A stretch of DNA of 28,458 bases from a virus, in IMG/VR virus record IMGVR_UViG_3300042987_003650, positions 1 through 28,458 of that record; one strand, given 5' to 3'. Below the pieces are notes generated by a model, which had not been told where the DNA came from, did not search any database, and was given only the letters and a program-made list of their open reading frames with translations. How positions within the stretch are numbered: the stretch's first letter is position 1; each line of letters begins with the position of its first letter. This document shows, piece by piece, positions 20,094 to 25,704 of the stretch. The translations under genes and the position numbers were made by a program.

Positions 20094-20347
20094 AGAATCC
20101 GAATATACCTCCCGTCATAGGCGAATTAATACGCTCTAAATTTAGTCATGTTCACATCTGGGATGAAAACCTCGAAGAAGAAATTGATGAAGTTGGTGCT
20201 GGTCATTTTATGATTGTTCTCGCCATAGGCCACCCTCATAGACCAAAGCGACTCAATCCAAATCTCTACAGAAAAGTTCTCACTGCAAACAAAAAGATCG
20301 GTTGGGTCCATTTGGATAACTGTGAGTCCATGGCGCGATATATTTAA
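20087..20347 (+). CDS. SH3-like barrel candidate, 86 aa
   Basis: GTG 20087 overlaps the previous gene by 7 bases. A longer reading from ATG 20048 would overlap it by 46 bases and is less likely. The C-terminal part, HFMIVLAIGHPHRP, LYRKVLTANKKIGWVHLDNCE, has the Gly-Trp-Val closing turn of the barrel group. The N-terminal part is acidic (DENLEEEIDEV). Function unknown. Confidence 0.62.
   Translation: MLKNPNIPPVIGELIRSKFSHVHIWDENLEEEIDEVGAGHFMIVLAIGHPHRPKRLNPNLYRKVLTANKKIGWVHLDNCESMARYI
20339..20344 (+). promoter_or_regulatory. -10 box TATATT, leaderless spacing
   Basis: TATATT lies 7 bases before ATG 20352. No TGYAAW box is present at the right distance. Confidence 0.35.
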
Positions 20348-20351
20348 ATTT

Positions 20352-20534
20352 ATGAAGATCAGGATATCAGAATTAAGAAGAATTATTAGAGAGGCTATTG
20401 TTGAACAGGGATGGGTGCCCGGCAGGTGGTATCCTGGTTCTGCAGAGCCTGTAGAAGACAAAGAGGTCCATTCTATGGAGCACGGAGGGCTGGAAGAAGA
20501 AGAGAAGGACAACGATGAAGATACGTCTCTCTGA
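20352..20534 (+). CDS. acidic protein with MKI-LR-IIRE helix, 60 aa
   Basis: The N-terminus MKIRISELRRIIREAIVEQG is near-identical in pattern to those at 10737 and 20515. The remaining 40 residues are acidic and disordered (EHGGLEEEEKDNDED). ATG 20352 gives the shared head exactly, so earlier in-frame ATGs are rejected. Its end overlaps the next gene by 20 bases. Confidence 0.7.
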   Translation: MKIRISELRRIIREAIVEQGWVPGRWYPGSAEPVEDKEVHSMEHGGLEEEEKDNDEDTSL

Positions 20535-20823
20535 GCTCAGAGAATTAATTCAAAGGGTCCTTGCTGAAGGACCTTCAGGTCCCGGTATTTCTGCTGACCC
20601 TACGGACGTAAAAGGATTTTATCCCTATGAAATCGATCGCGGCACAGACATATTCGGATACTGGTATAAATCTCCAGGTGACAAGGGTAGTAACGACCCC
20701 ATGCGTCCAGAAGACGCCGCGGAATACATTGGCTTTAAGACTAAGGGGGCAACTCCGGAAGACGCCGCAGCGGAGGCTGCTCCCGAAGTAGAAGAAGTTC
20801 CTGCTGAACCCTCTGAAGTGTAA
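20515..20823 (+). CDS. protein with MKI-LR-I-R helix, 102 aa
   Basis: The head MKIRLSELRELIQRVLAEG again matches the 20352 and 10737 proteins. The body is Gly/Pro/Asp-rich with FYPYEIDRGTDIFGYWYK, and ends in an Ala/Glu/Pro repeat-like tail. Two adjacent genes with the same head and different bodies suggest duplication of the head or domain shuffling. Confidence 0.7.
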   Translation: MKIRLSELRELIQRVLAEGPSGPGISADPTDVKGFYPYEIDRGTDIFGYWYKSPGDKGSNDPMRPEDAAEYIGFKTKGATPEDAAAEAAPEVEEVPAEPSEV

Positions 20824-20847
20824 AGTTATATGCACATATTTTAATGT
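20819..20847 (+). promoter_or_regulatory. promoter TGTAAA-N17-TAATGT, leaderless type
   Basis: TGTAAA (20819-20824) contains the previous TAA stop. TAATGT (20842-20847) follows after 17 bases and is 6 bases from ATG 20854. Confidence 0.65.
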
Positions 20848-20853
20848 TGTGAC

Positions 20854-21039
20854 ATGCTCAACGCAAAAGACATTTCTAAGCTAAAGAATTCTGTTTGGGA
20901 AGTTTTAAGATCTCCTAGAACTGTAGCTTTTCTTAAGCTAGGCGCAGCAGTAATTGGTGTAATTCATGCAATCGATGAACTGAGGGAATCACCTGGTGCG
21001 AAGAAGCAAATTGGTTTCCATCTTGATGAAGAAAATTGA
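20854..21039 (+). CDS. small protein with one hydrophobic helix, 61 aa
   Basis: The sequence is amphipathic, with TVAFLKLGAAVIGVIHAI in the middle and a polar end. It may sit in a membrane, though the hydrophobic run is short and flanked by charges. The start is set by the promoter 6 bases upstream. No family is recognised. Confidence 0.6.
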   Translation: MLNAKDISKLKNSVWEVLRSPRTVAFLKLGAAVIGVIHAIDELRESPGAKKQIGFHLDEEN

Positions 21040-21064
21040 ACATCTAGAAGTTATATTGTAGAAT
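21036..21064 (+). promoter_or_regulatory. promoter TTGAAC-N17-TAGAAT for tRNA-Asn
   Basis: TTGAAC (21036-21041) overlaps the previous stop. TAGAAT (21059-21064) follows after 17 bases, and the tRNA begins 10 bases later. The -35 box is closer to TTGACA than to TGYAAW. Confidence 0.5.
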
Positions 21065-21074
21065 AGTTTAATAT

Positions 21075-21147
21075 TGACCGGTAGCCAAATGGTAAGGCAG
21101 GGAGCTGTTAACTCCCCTACGTGTAGGTTCGATTCCTACCCGGTCAG
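21075..21147 (+). tRNA. tRNA-Asn (anticodon GTT)
   Basis: TGACCGG pairs with CCGGTCA, with discriminator G. The D-arm is GCC...GGC, the anticodon stem GGGAG/CTCCC has loop CTGTTAA, and the T-stem GTAGG/CCTAC has loop TTCGATT. All stems pair without mismatch. CCA is not encoded. Confidence 0.92.
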
Positions 21148-21158
21148 CAAAGGTAAAA

Positions 21159-21401
21159 ATGGCAAGAGTTAATAACTTTGACACCAAGGCAGAAACGCCT
21201 CTACCAGAGTTGCAAAAAGCATTGGCTTCTTTAAAGCCTGGTGAAACCGTGAAATGTCCGAGTTCGAAATTAGAAATTCTCAAGATTCAAGAGAACATTA
21301 CGAAAAGAAGACATGAGATACCGGGTGCAGATTCCCATCTCGAATACATTGAAGCAATGATCATTGCAGAAGCAGAAGGTAAGTTAGAGTTTAGGAAGTA
21401 G
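21159..21401 (+). CDS. small hypothetical protein between tRNAs, 80 aa
   Basis: ATG 21159 comes 11 bases after tRNA-Asn, with AAAGG in the gap, so it is probably read from the tRNA transcript. The protein has ELQKALASLKPGETVKCPSSK and an AMIIAEAEGKLEF end, and is otherwise helical and polar. No family is recognised. tRNA-Ser follows 14 bases after its stop. Confidence 0.6.
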   Translation: MARVNNFDTKAETPLPELQKALASLKPGETVKCPSSKLEILKIQENITKRRHEIPGADSHLEYIEAMIIAEAEGKLEFRK

Positions 21402-21415
21402 AAATACTTCGTCTT

Positions 21416-21501
21416 GGAAGTTTGGCCGAGTGGTTTAAGGCGTCAGTCTTGAAAACTGAAGTGGTTAATAGCCACCGCGGGTTCGAATCCCGCAGCTTCC
21501 T
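21416..21501 (+). tRNA. tRNA-Ser (anticodon TGA)
   Basis: GGAAGTT pairs with AGCTTCC (one T-G). The D-arm is GCC...GGC, the anticodon stem TCAGT/ACTGA has loop CTTGAAA, and the long variable arm (GTGG...CCAC) and TTCGAAT T-loop fit class II serine. The apparent discriminator is T, not the usual G for Ser, and CCA is not encoded. Confidence 0.88.
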
Positions 21502-21503
21502 CT

Positions 21504-21550
21504 CCAATTCCCTGAAGGATTGGACACGCGTTCCTTCGTGTTAATTTCTT
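21504..21550 (+). terminator. two stacked hairpins between tRNA-Ser and tRNA-Lys
   Basis: CCAAT (21504-21508) pairs with ATTGG (21519-21523), and ACACG (21524-21528) with CGTGT (21537-21541), followed by TAATTTCTT. They may end the tRNA-Ser transcript or serve as processing signals. CGATC/GATCG further on (about 21562-21582) forms a third small pairing before tRNA-Lys. Confidence 0.4.
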
Positions 21551-21596
21551 GTAGGTGAAAGCGATCAAGGAACAATAGATCGTGAGTAACCAATCT

Positions 21597-21669
21597 GGAA
21601 CCGTAGCTCAGGTGGTAGAGCTGCGGACTTTTAATCCGTAGGTCGTGGGTTCGAATCCCACCGGTTCCA
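21597..21669 (+). tRNA. tRNA-Lys (anticodon TTT)
   Basis: GGAACCG pairs with CGGTTCC, discriminator A. The D-arm is GCTC...GAGC, the anticodon stem GCGGA/TCCGT (one G-T) has loop CTTTTAA, and the T-stem GTGGG/CCCAC has loop TTCGAAT. CCA is not encoded. Confidence 0.92.
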
Positions 21670-21677
21670 CTATAGAC

Positions 21678-21683
21678 TATAAT
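21678..21683 (+). promoter_or_regulatory. -10 box TATAAT, leaderless spacing
   Basis: A perfect TATAAT lies 6 bases before ATG 21690 and just after tRNA-Lys. The -35 position falls in the tRNA T-arm and has no TGYAAW, so the gene may instead be read from the tRNA transcript. Confidence 0.45.
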
Positions 21684-21689
21684 AGAAAC

Positions 21690-21884
21690 ATGCCTACATA
21701 CGATTACAAGTGTTTAGTTTGTGAAAAGGAATTTGAATCAGTTCAGTCAATTAAGGATGATCCTCATTCAACTTGTCCTGAGTGCAAGGTTGAATGTTAC
21801 AATCGACTCATTTCCGGCGGGACAGCCTTTGTTCTAAAAGGCGGCGGGTGGGCATCAGATAATTACGCATCTAAAAAAGATTAA
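21690..21884 (+). CDS. FmdB-type zinc ribbon protein, 64 aa
   Basis: MPTYDYKCLVCEKEFE followed by CPECKVECYNRLISGG is the FmdB / CxxC-CxxC-SSSS zinc ribbon pattern. The C-terminal LKGGGWASDNY is also standard for this family. These are small regulatory or metal-binding proteins without a firm function, common in bacteria and phages. It converges on the endolysin gene; the stops overlap by four bases. Confidence 0.85.
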   Translation: MPTYDYKCLVCEKEFESVQSIKDDPHSTCPECKVECYNRLISGGTAFVLKGGGWASDNYASKKD

Positions 21885-21892
21885 ATCTTTTT
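21874..21892. terminator. bidirectional terminator between convergent genes
   Basis: AAAAAGATT (21874-21882), A, AATCTTTTT (21884-21892) is a perfect inverted repeat with A- and T-runs on the two sides. A second repeat, TTTTTGAT-cgc-ATCAAAAA (21888-21906), overlaps it. Both can act as a terminator in either direction, though the stems are A+T-rich. Confidence 0.5.
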
Positions 21893-22585
21893 GATCGCAT
21901 CAAAAAGTGCTTGCGTGGGAGATGCAGGATCGAACAAGGGTATTCCTGCATTCTTTGCAAACGAAGTAATTGCAGAACTAGTCACAGCTCCCCAAATTCC
22001 GTCAATTTTTCCTTGATACATTCCGAGCTTTTTTAGCTTTATTTGTGCATCAGTAATTGATGATTTGTCCCATGAGACTGCAGGTTTGACACATGTAGGT
22101 CCAAACACGGGTGAAATTCCGCTGTCTAGTAGAAATAAATCTCCTTCAGCTTTTCTTCTATCGTATAGACCTTTCACGATAGTTTTTTGACCGTTCACCG
22201 TGGCTTTGCACCAATCTAAAAGTCGCTCAGGAACTTTTGAGAAATTACTTGCATTGGTTTCACGCGCAACTCCCGAGCTTGAATAAACGCCCACGCCGCA
22301 GTTGAATCCAAACGATACGAGAGCATCGAACATATTCTGAGTTAACTGAACCTTAATGTTCGTCTTGATGGAATTTTCACATTTTTTAACTTCTTCTCGA
22401 AGAAGATCGTAGGCTTTTTCTTTTGTAATTGCAACGCCGTCCGGGAAGTTGTCTGTTGGTTTTATGAGATACCCGATTCCAATTGTGCGAAGACCGGCCA
22501 CATCTTTATAGGGCGTAAGAACACAACCTTCCCAGCGTTCAATAAATTTAAGACCACCAAGAGACGTCACAAGATTATCATTCAT
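21881..22585 (-). CDS. endolysin: GH24 lysozyme plus peptidoglycan-binding domain, 234 aa
   Basis: Residues about 5-165 form a T4-lysozyme-type muramidase. Glu19 (RWEG), Asp28 (YKDVAG) and Thr34 (RTIGIGY) have exactly the 8- and 5-residue spacings of T4 Glu11/Asp20/Thr26. FDALVSFGFNCG and YDRRKAEGDLFL are also typical. Residues about 190-225 (AQIKLKKLGMYQGKIDGIWG) form a PG_binding_1-type wall-binding domain. It cuts N-acetylmuramic-N-acetylglucosamine bonds for lysis. The start is placed at 22585; an in-frame ATG at 22639 adds an atypical basic stretch. No signal peptide, so a holin is needed. Confidence 0.92.
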   Translation of the reverse strand: MNDNLVTSLGGLKFIERWEGCVLTPYKDVAGLRTIGIGYLIKPTDNFPDGVAITKEKAYDLLREEVKKCENSIKTNIKVQLTQNMFDALVSFGFNCGVGVYSSSGVARETNASNFSKVPERLLDWCKATVNGQKTIVKGLYDRRKAEGDLFLLDSGISPVFGPTCVKPAVSWDKSSITDAQIKLKKLGMYQGKIDGIWGAVTSSAITSFAKNAGIPLFDPASPTQALFDAIKKI

Positions 22586-22702
22586 GATTCTTAAGTATTG
22601 AAGACGTACAAAATAAATTTGTACGCCCTTTCGAAACATCTTTAAATTAAAGTTTGTTATTGGAATTTTTCCATTAACTTTATCAATCTAATTCTCCTTC
22701 AG

Positions 22703-22731
22703 TGCAAAGATTAACTCAGAGTAGTTATACT
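22703..22731 (+). promoter_or_regulatory. promoter TGCAAA-N17-TATACT, leaderless type
   Basis: TGCAAA (22703-22708), 17 bases, TATACT (22726-22731), 8 bases, ATG 22740. Confidence 0.75.
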
Positions 22732-22739
22732 GAGTATCC

Positions 22740-23099
22740 ATGGCTTCAGACAAAAAGATGCTAGCAGAGGCAGCCCTCGCCGCAATCAGGAGTAAAGATA
22801 TTAGAACTTTCCTTCTGGGTGCAGTTGGTTTGCGAGCAGACGGTGTTTTTGTTTCTTCAAGAAACATACCGGCTCCTGCTGCAACCTTTGAGAGAAGTCA
22901 CCATGCAGAAACTAGGCTTGCAAGAAAGCTCACGCCAGGCTCTACTGTCTGGGTGGCTCGAGTATCTCGAAAAGACGGATCCTGGGCAATGGCGAAGCCT
23001 TGTGCTGGATGTGAAAGACGTCTGAGGATTGCCGGTGTTTCTCGAATCGTATATACGATTGGACCAAATGAATGGGGAGTAATCTCGTGCGAATCTTAA
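22740..23099 (+). CDS. cytidine deaminase-fold protein, 119 aa
   Basis: HAE (residues 55-57) and PCAGC (87-91) are the zinc-binding and proton-shuttle motifs of the deaminase superfamily, in the usual order and spacing. SRIVYTIG after the Cys pair is the expected strand. Substrate could be a free nucleoside/nucleotide or a base in nucleic acid. The protein is short and lacks the dCMP-deaminase allosteric part, so a specific substrate cannot be named. It overlaps the next gene by 13 bases. Confidence 0.8.
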   Translation: MASDKKMLAEAALAAIRSKDIRTFLLGAVGLRADGVFVSSRNIPAPAATFERSHHAETRLARKLTPGSTVWVARVSRKDGSWAMAKPCAGCERRLRIAGVSRIVYTIGPNEWGVISCES

Positions 23100-23470
23100 T
23101 ATTAGACGACGAGCACATCAGACACGAACAGTTTGCGAAATTTTATACTGGTGAAGATACTGTTCATGTAACAACATATGCACAGTTTGTTCATGAATTA
23201 GAAGCTGGTTCTCCGTGGGATTTGGTCCATCTCGATCACGATCTGGGCCCGGGCGATTCCTACTTGGACGGCTGGGGTGAAATTCAATTCTTTACGGGAC
23301 AGCACGCAGCGAGGCGTGTATGTGAGCTTCATGATCATCAGCTGCCAGGAGAAGTAATTGTCCACAGCATGAACCCGCTGGGAGCACAAAATATGCTCTG
23401 CGATTTAAGCGCTAGAAAAATTAAAGTCAAGTGGTGTCCGTACGGAGAATTCTTAAACTCAAGGAGATGA
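23087..23470 (+). CDS. cyclic-phosphate-processing receiver-like (cREC) protein, 127 aa
   Basis: RILILDDEHIRHEQF at the N-terminus, then DLVHLDHDLGPGD, and VIVHSMNPLGAQNM near the C-terminus match the receiver-derived cREC family, which has been proposed to process cyclic-phosphate ends. Conserved Asp and His residues are present (DDE, LDHD, HS). GTG 23087 is preferred because GGGGAG lies 7 bases upstream. It is encoded directly behind the deaminase, which suggests a shared nucleotide or RNA role (inference). Confidence 0.75.
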   Translation: MRILILDDEHIRHEQFAKFYTGEDTVHVTTYAQFVHELEAGSPWDLVHLDHDLGPGDSYLDGWGEIQFFTGQHAARRVCELHDHQLPGEVIVHSMNPLGAQNMLCDLSARKIKVKWCPYGEFLNSRR

Positions 23471-23497
23471 AAAACAGTGCAATATGAGAACTTAAAT
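23468..23497 (+). promoter_or_regulatory. weak promoter TGAAAA-N18-TTAAAT, leaderless spacing
   Basis: TGAAAA (23468-23473) overlaps the previous stop. TTAAAT (23492-23497) follows after 18 bases and is 6 bases from ATG 23504. A TGCAAT at 23478 has no -10 at the right distance. Confidence 0.35.
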
Positions 23498-23503
23498 GAT
23501 AAG

Positions 23504-23605
23504 ATGCCAAAGAAAAATATCTTGCTAGGACTTGTAGGAGTACTTGCAGTAGCAACAGTGGTTTACGTGATCATCAAGAATAACAATAGCAACCCAAACA
23601 AGTGA
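23504..23605 (+). CDS. 33-residue single-pass membrane peptide
   Basis: MPKKN is followed by a hydrophobic run (ILLGLVGVLAVATVVYVII) and a polar Asn-rich tail. The basic start favours N-terminus inside. It precedes the 23613 gene by 7 bases. Like the other micro-membrane proteins here, it has no known homologue. Confidence 0.5.
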   Translation: MPKKNILLGLVGVLAVATVVYVIIKNNNSNPNK

Positions 23606-23612
23606 GAAAAAC

Positions 23613-23915
23613 ATGAAGAACAAGAAGAAGAACAGCAAGGATTTCGTAGAACTCGAAAACAACAACCTCCCGGATGTCGTCGATATGGACTCTCTTTCTT
23701 ACTACGACGACGATCATCTTGACAAGTATCACAATCATCTTCAGGTCGAGCGTGAAAAGGCTCTTAGAGCTGGATCTGAGGTCACAGCATGGGAAGTTGA
23801 AATCTGTTATGCACAACGCGAGATGAAGATTCGCAACTCTCGCAGGTCTGCTCACGAAAAGTACGTCAGAATGAATCCTGACCTCTTTCAAGATGCAAAT
23901 TTTTCTTACGAATGA
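23613..23915 (+). CDS. charged hypothetical protein, 100 aa
   Basis: A lysine-rich start (MKNKKKNSKDF) is followed by an acidic segment (DVVDMDSLSYYDDDHLD) and a helical, charged rest (LQVEREKALRAGSEVTAWEVE). No motif is recognised. GTGAGAA precedes the ATG. It sits directly upstream of the sigma factor gene, possibly on the same transcript. Confidence 0.65.
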   Translation: MKNKKKNSKDFVELENNNLPDVVDMDSLSYYDDDHLDKYHNHLQVEREKALRAGSEVTAWEVEICYAQREMKIRNSRRSAHEKYVRMNPDLFQDANFSYE

Positions 23916-23947
23916 TTGTTTATAACGCTTAATGAAAGGCAGTCTAT

Positions 23948-24766
23948 ATGTCTTCTAAAGTCGCAGCAAGCGATGCAGGTACGCTTAGCGCTTATCTAAA
24001 AGATCTAAGATCTCATCCTCAACTTAAGCATCCTGAAGTTGTTTCTCTCTTTCAGGCTTACGAAGCAGGAGGAACTGCAGGAGAAAGAGCACGAGCCAAG
24101 CTCGTTGAAAGCAACTTGCGCCTTGTAATCTCTATCGCAAAAAAGCAAAAAGGCCACAGTATTCCTCTAGAAGATCTCATCCAAGAAGGAAACCTCGGTC
24201 TTCTTAAGGCTATTGAGAGATTCGACTACAAGAAGGGCTTTCGTTTCTCGACGTATGCGACGTGGTGGATCAAGCAGGCAATCAGCCAGCATGTACTAAA
24301 GCATAAGAGAATGATTAGATTGCCTGCGCACGTTGCGGGAATTCAGAGAAAGCTTCTTCAAGAAACAGAAAAATTCAAAAAAATGACAGGTGAGGAGCCT
24401 ACTCAAGAAGAGCTTCGCTCTCTTGTTGATGCTTCTGAGACCATCATGAAGGCAACGATAGCATCGGGATATAATATTGTATCTCTTGATCAGACGTGGT
24501 CCGGCGGAGGAAATTCCACGACAGACACAAAGACTATCGGGGAAAGTCTTGAAGATTCAGATAAGAGAAAGGATCCTTTCTACAACGTTTCTTCTAAGGA
24601 GCTTATGGATGTTGTTCGACACGTTCTTTCTGGTCTGACAGAAAAAGAAGCGGCAATTCTGAAGCTTAGGTTTGGTCTTTTTGACGAAGAAGAAGTAGAG
24701 AGAGAAGACTATTCTCTCACGAAAGAAGAGGCAGAGGACCTGTCCAATGGAATCTCTCTCAAATGA
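23948..24766 (+). CDS. sigma70-family factor lacking region 4.2, 272 aa
   Basis: Region 1.2-like AYLKDLRSHPQL is at residues 15-26. Region 2 (about 50-127) is excellent: KLVESNLRLVISIAKK, LEDLIQEGNLGLLKAIERFD, and region 2.3-2.4 GFRFSTYATWWIKQAISQ, which melts and binds the -10 box. Region 3 (about 128-215) follows, then region 4.1 VLSGLTEKEAAILKLRFGL (226-244). The frame then gives an acidic stretch and stops at NGISLK, so the region 4.2 helix-turn-helix that binds the -35 box is missing. No other frame supplies it. A separate protein at 24969 has a 4.2-like HTH. AAAGG lies before ATG 23948. Confidence 0.85.
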   Translation: MSSKVAASDAGTLSAYLKDLRSHPQLKHPEVVSLFQAYEAGGTAGERARAKLVESNLRLVISIAKKQKGHSIPLEDLIQEGNLGLLKAIERFDYKKGFRFSTYATWWIKQAISQHVLKHKRMIRLPAHVAGIQRKLLQETEKFKKMTGEEPTQEELRSLVDASETIMKATIASGYNIVSLDQTWSGGGNSTTDTKTIGESLEDSDKRKDPFYNVSSKELMDVVRHVLSGLTEKEAAILKLRFGLFDEEEVEREDYSLTKEEAEDLSNGISLK

Positions 24767-24972
24767 TTGACACAGTATTGAACTGTCTAGAGCTTGTCAT
24801 ATTGCTAGTTTTGTCGATTCAATACATGGGACTGAAGAAAGAAATTTCCTTTCTTGACCAAAAAATATCTAATCTTATGGAACACCAATCTCATGATTCT
24901 TCTGAAAGAGATCTAAACAGACGACTCACAGAAATACAAAATATGAGATTCTCAAGCATGGTAAGAAAATGA
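24763..24972 (+). CDS. membrane-anchored coiled-coil protein, 69 aa
   Basis: ATGA overlap with the sigma gene. Residues 3-22 are hydrophobic (VLNCLELVILLVLSIQYMG). The rest, KKEISFLDQKISNLMEHQ onward, looks coiled-coil. It also overlaps the next gene by ATGA, so sigma factor, membrane protein and HTH protein are translationally linked. An anchor or anti-sigma-like role is possible but unsupported. Confidence 0.62.
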   Translation: MIDTVLNCLELVILLVLSIQYMGLKKEISFLDQKISNLMEHQSHDSSERDLNRRLTEIQNMRFSSMVRK

Positions 24973-25253
24973 AAAAAATTAAAGAGGGCAAGTCTGTCTA
25001 TGCAACTGTAACCTTCGACGAAGGAGTAAATTACAGAGAAATAGCTGAGATGATGACGGAGATAGGGTTCAAAATGAATCATTCATCCGCCAGAAATTAT
25101 GTCTTGCGAGTGATGAGAAAGTTTGCAGAGGCGCTGTGTGAAAATTGGGATATAGATTTACCTGAACACAAGCTTGATAAGATTGTAAAGTCTCCCGGAT
25201 TTCAGAAGGCCATCTGCGATCTTCTTCAAAGGCTAGAAGAGGAAGAGGAATAA
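24969..25253 (+). CDS. small HTH protein resembling sigma region 4.2, 94 aa
   Basis: Residues about 21-53 (NYREIAEMMTEIG, then SSARNYVLRVMRKFAEAL) form a helix-turn-helix laid out like sigma region 4.2: 'EIA' first helix, 'S-AR-Y' recognition helix, long basic last helix. The C-terminal part is helical and ends in five Glu. The gene is two places downstream of a sigma factor that lacks this very part and overlaps its neighbour by ATGA. It may act as the separate -35-binding piece; alternatives are a plain repressor or activator. Confidence 0.7.
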   Translation: MKKIKEGKSVYATVTFDEGVNYREIAEMMTEIGFKMNHSSARNYVLRVMRKFAEALCENWDIDLPEHKLDKIVKSPGFQKAICDLLQRLEEEEE

Positions 25254-25255
25254 AA

Positions 25256-25603
25256 ATGCGACTTCAAAAGAAAAGTCTTTCTAAGCTAAATTTAACAGAC
25301 CTCTTAAGAAAGAAGCGATCTAATTTAGAGAATTTTCTAAAAGAAACAGGTATTTTCTCTTATGAACTTTTAGTATCGAGGTGTGCCTCGATTGGAGTTG
25401 TACCGCCTTCGGAGACAGAATTTCTCAAGATTAGAGGCAGTGGTCCAGTTGCGAAAGTTTCTTCTCCGACTGAGGGAATTGTTGTCTTGGAGCCTGAGAC
25501 CCCTGAAGTTCAAGAAAATTTAAACCTCTCTGTAGATGAAGTTTTTGGAACTGAAGATCATCTACAGTCTAAAAAGCGCCGAAAAATTCGAACAAAAGAA
25601 TAA
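25256..25603 (+). CDS. hypothetical protein in sigma cluster, 115 aa
   Basis: A basic N-terminus (RLQKKSLSKLNLTDLLRKKR) leads into LENFLKETGIFSYELLVSR, a compact helical part, then a Pro/Thr-rich segment and a basic tail (KKRRKIRTK). It is separated from the HTH gene by only two bases. By position it could be another transcription cofactor, as gp33 is to gp55 in T4, but there is no sequence evidence for that. Confidence 0.6.
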   Translation: MRLQKKSLSKLNLTDLLRKKRSNLENFLKETGIFSYELLVSRCASIGVVPPSETEFLKIRGSGPVAKVSSPTEGIVVLEPETPEVQENLNLSVDEVFGTEDHLQSKKRRKIRTKE

Positions 25604-25629
25604 CACATAGTGCTACACTGTGTTATAGT
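25601..25629 (+). promoter_or_regulatory. inverted repeat sharing the 3384 half-site, with TATAGT
   Basis: TAACACA (25601-25607), 11 bases, TGTGTTA (25619-25625) is a perfect 7-bp inverted repeat beginning at the previous stop. TATAGT (25624-25629) is a possible -10 box for the transglycosylase gene. The half-site TGTGTTA is the core of the 3384 operator, here in the opposite arrangement. It could be an operator or a hairpin. Confidence 0.45.
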
Positions 25630-25656
25630 TAGAAACTCGATTCACAGATTTCATCA

Positions 25657-25704
25657 ATGACAAATCTCAAAGAATCGAACAAGGAGAAGTGTAAAAATGA
25701 CTAA
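25657..25704 (+). other. 15-codon upstream frame overlapping the next start
   Basis: ATG 25657 opens MTNLKESNKEKCKND and stops at TAA 25702-25704, just inside the transglycosylase gene, which itself begins MTNLAIA. It may be a translated leader peptide or an accident. A weak TGTTAT/CAGATT pair lies upstream at leaderless spacing. Confidence 0.25.

Noticed and set aside
23478-23483. TGCAAT upstream of the 23504 gene as a -35 box
   Set aside because: The -10 position at 17 bases would fall on the start codon itself.
24720-24972. Frameshift restoring sigma region 4.2
   Set aside because: The other frames past the sigma stop give a membrane protein or nothing; no 4.2-like sequence can be joined by a single shift.
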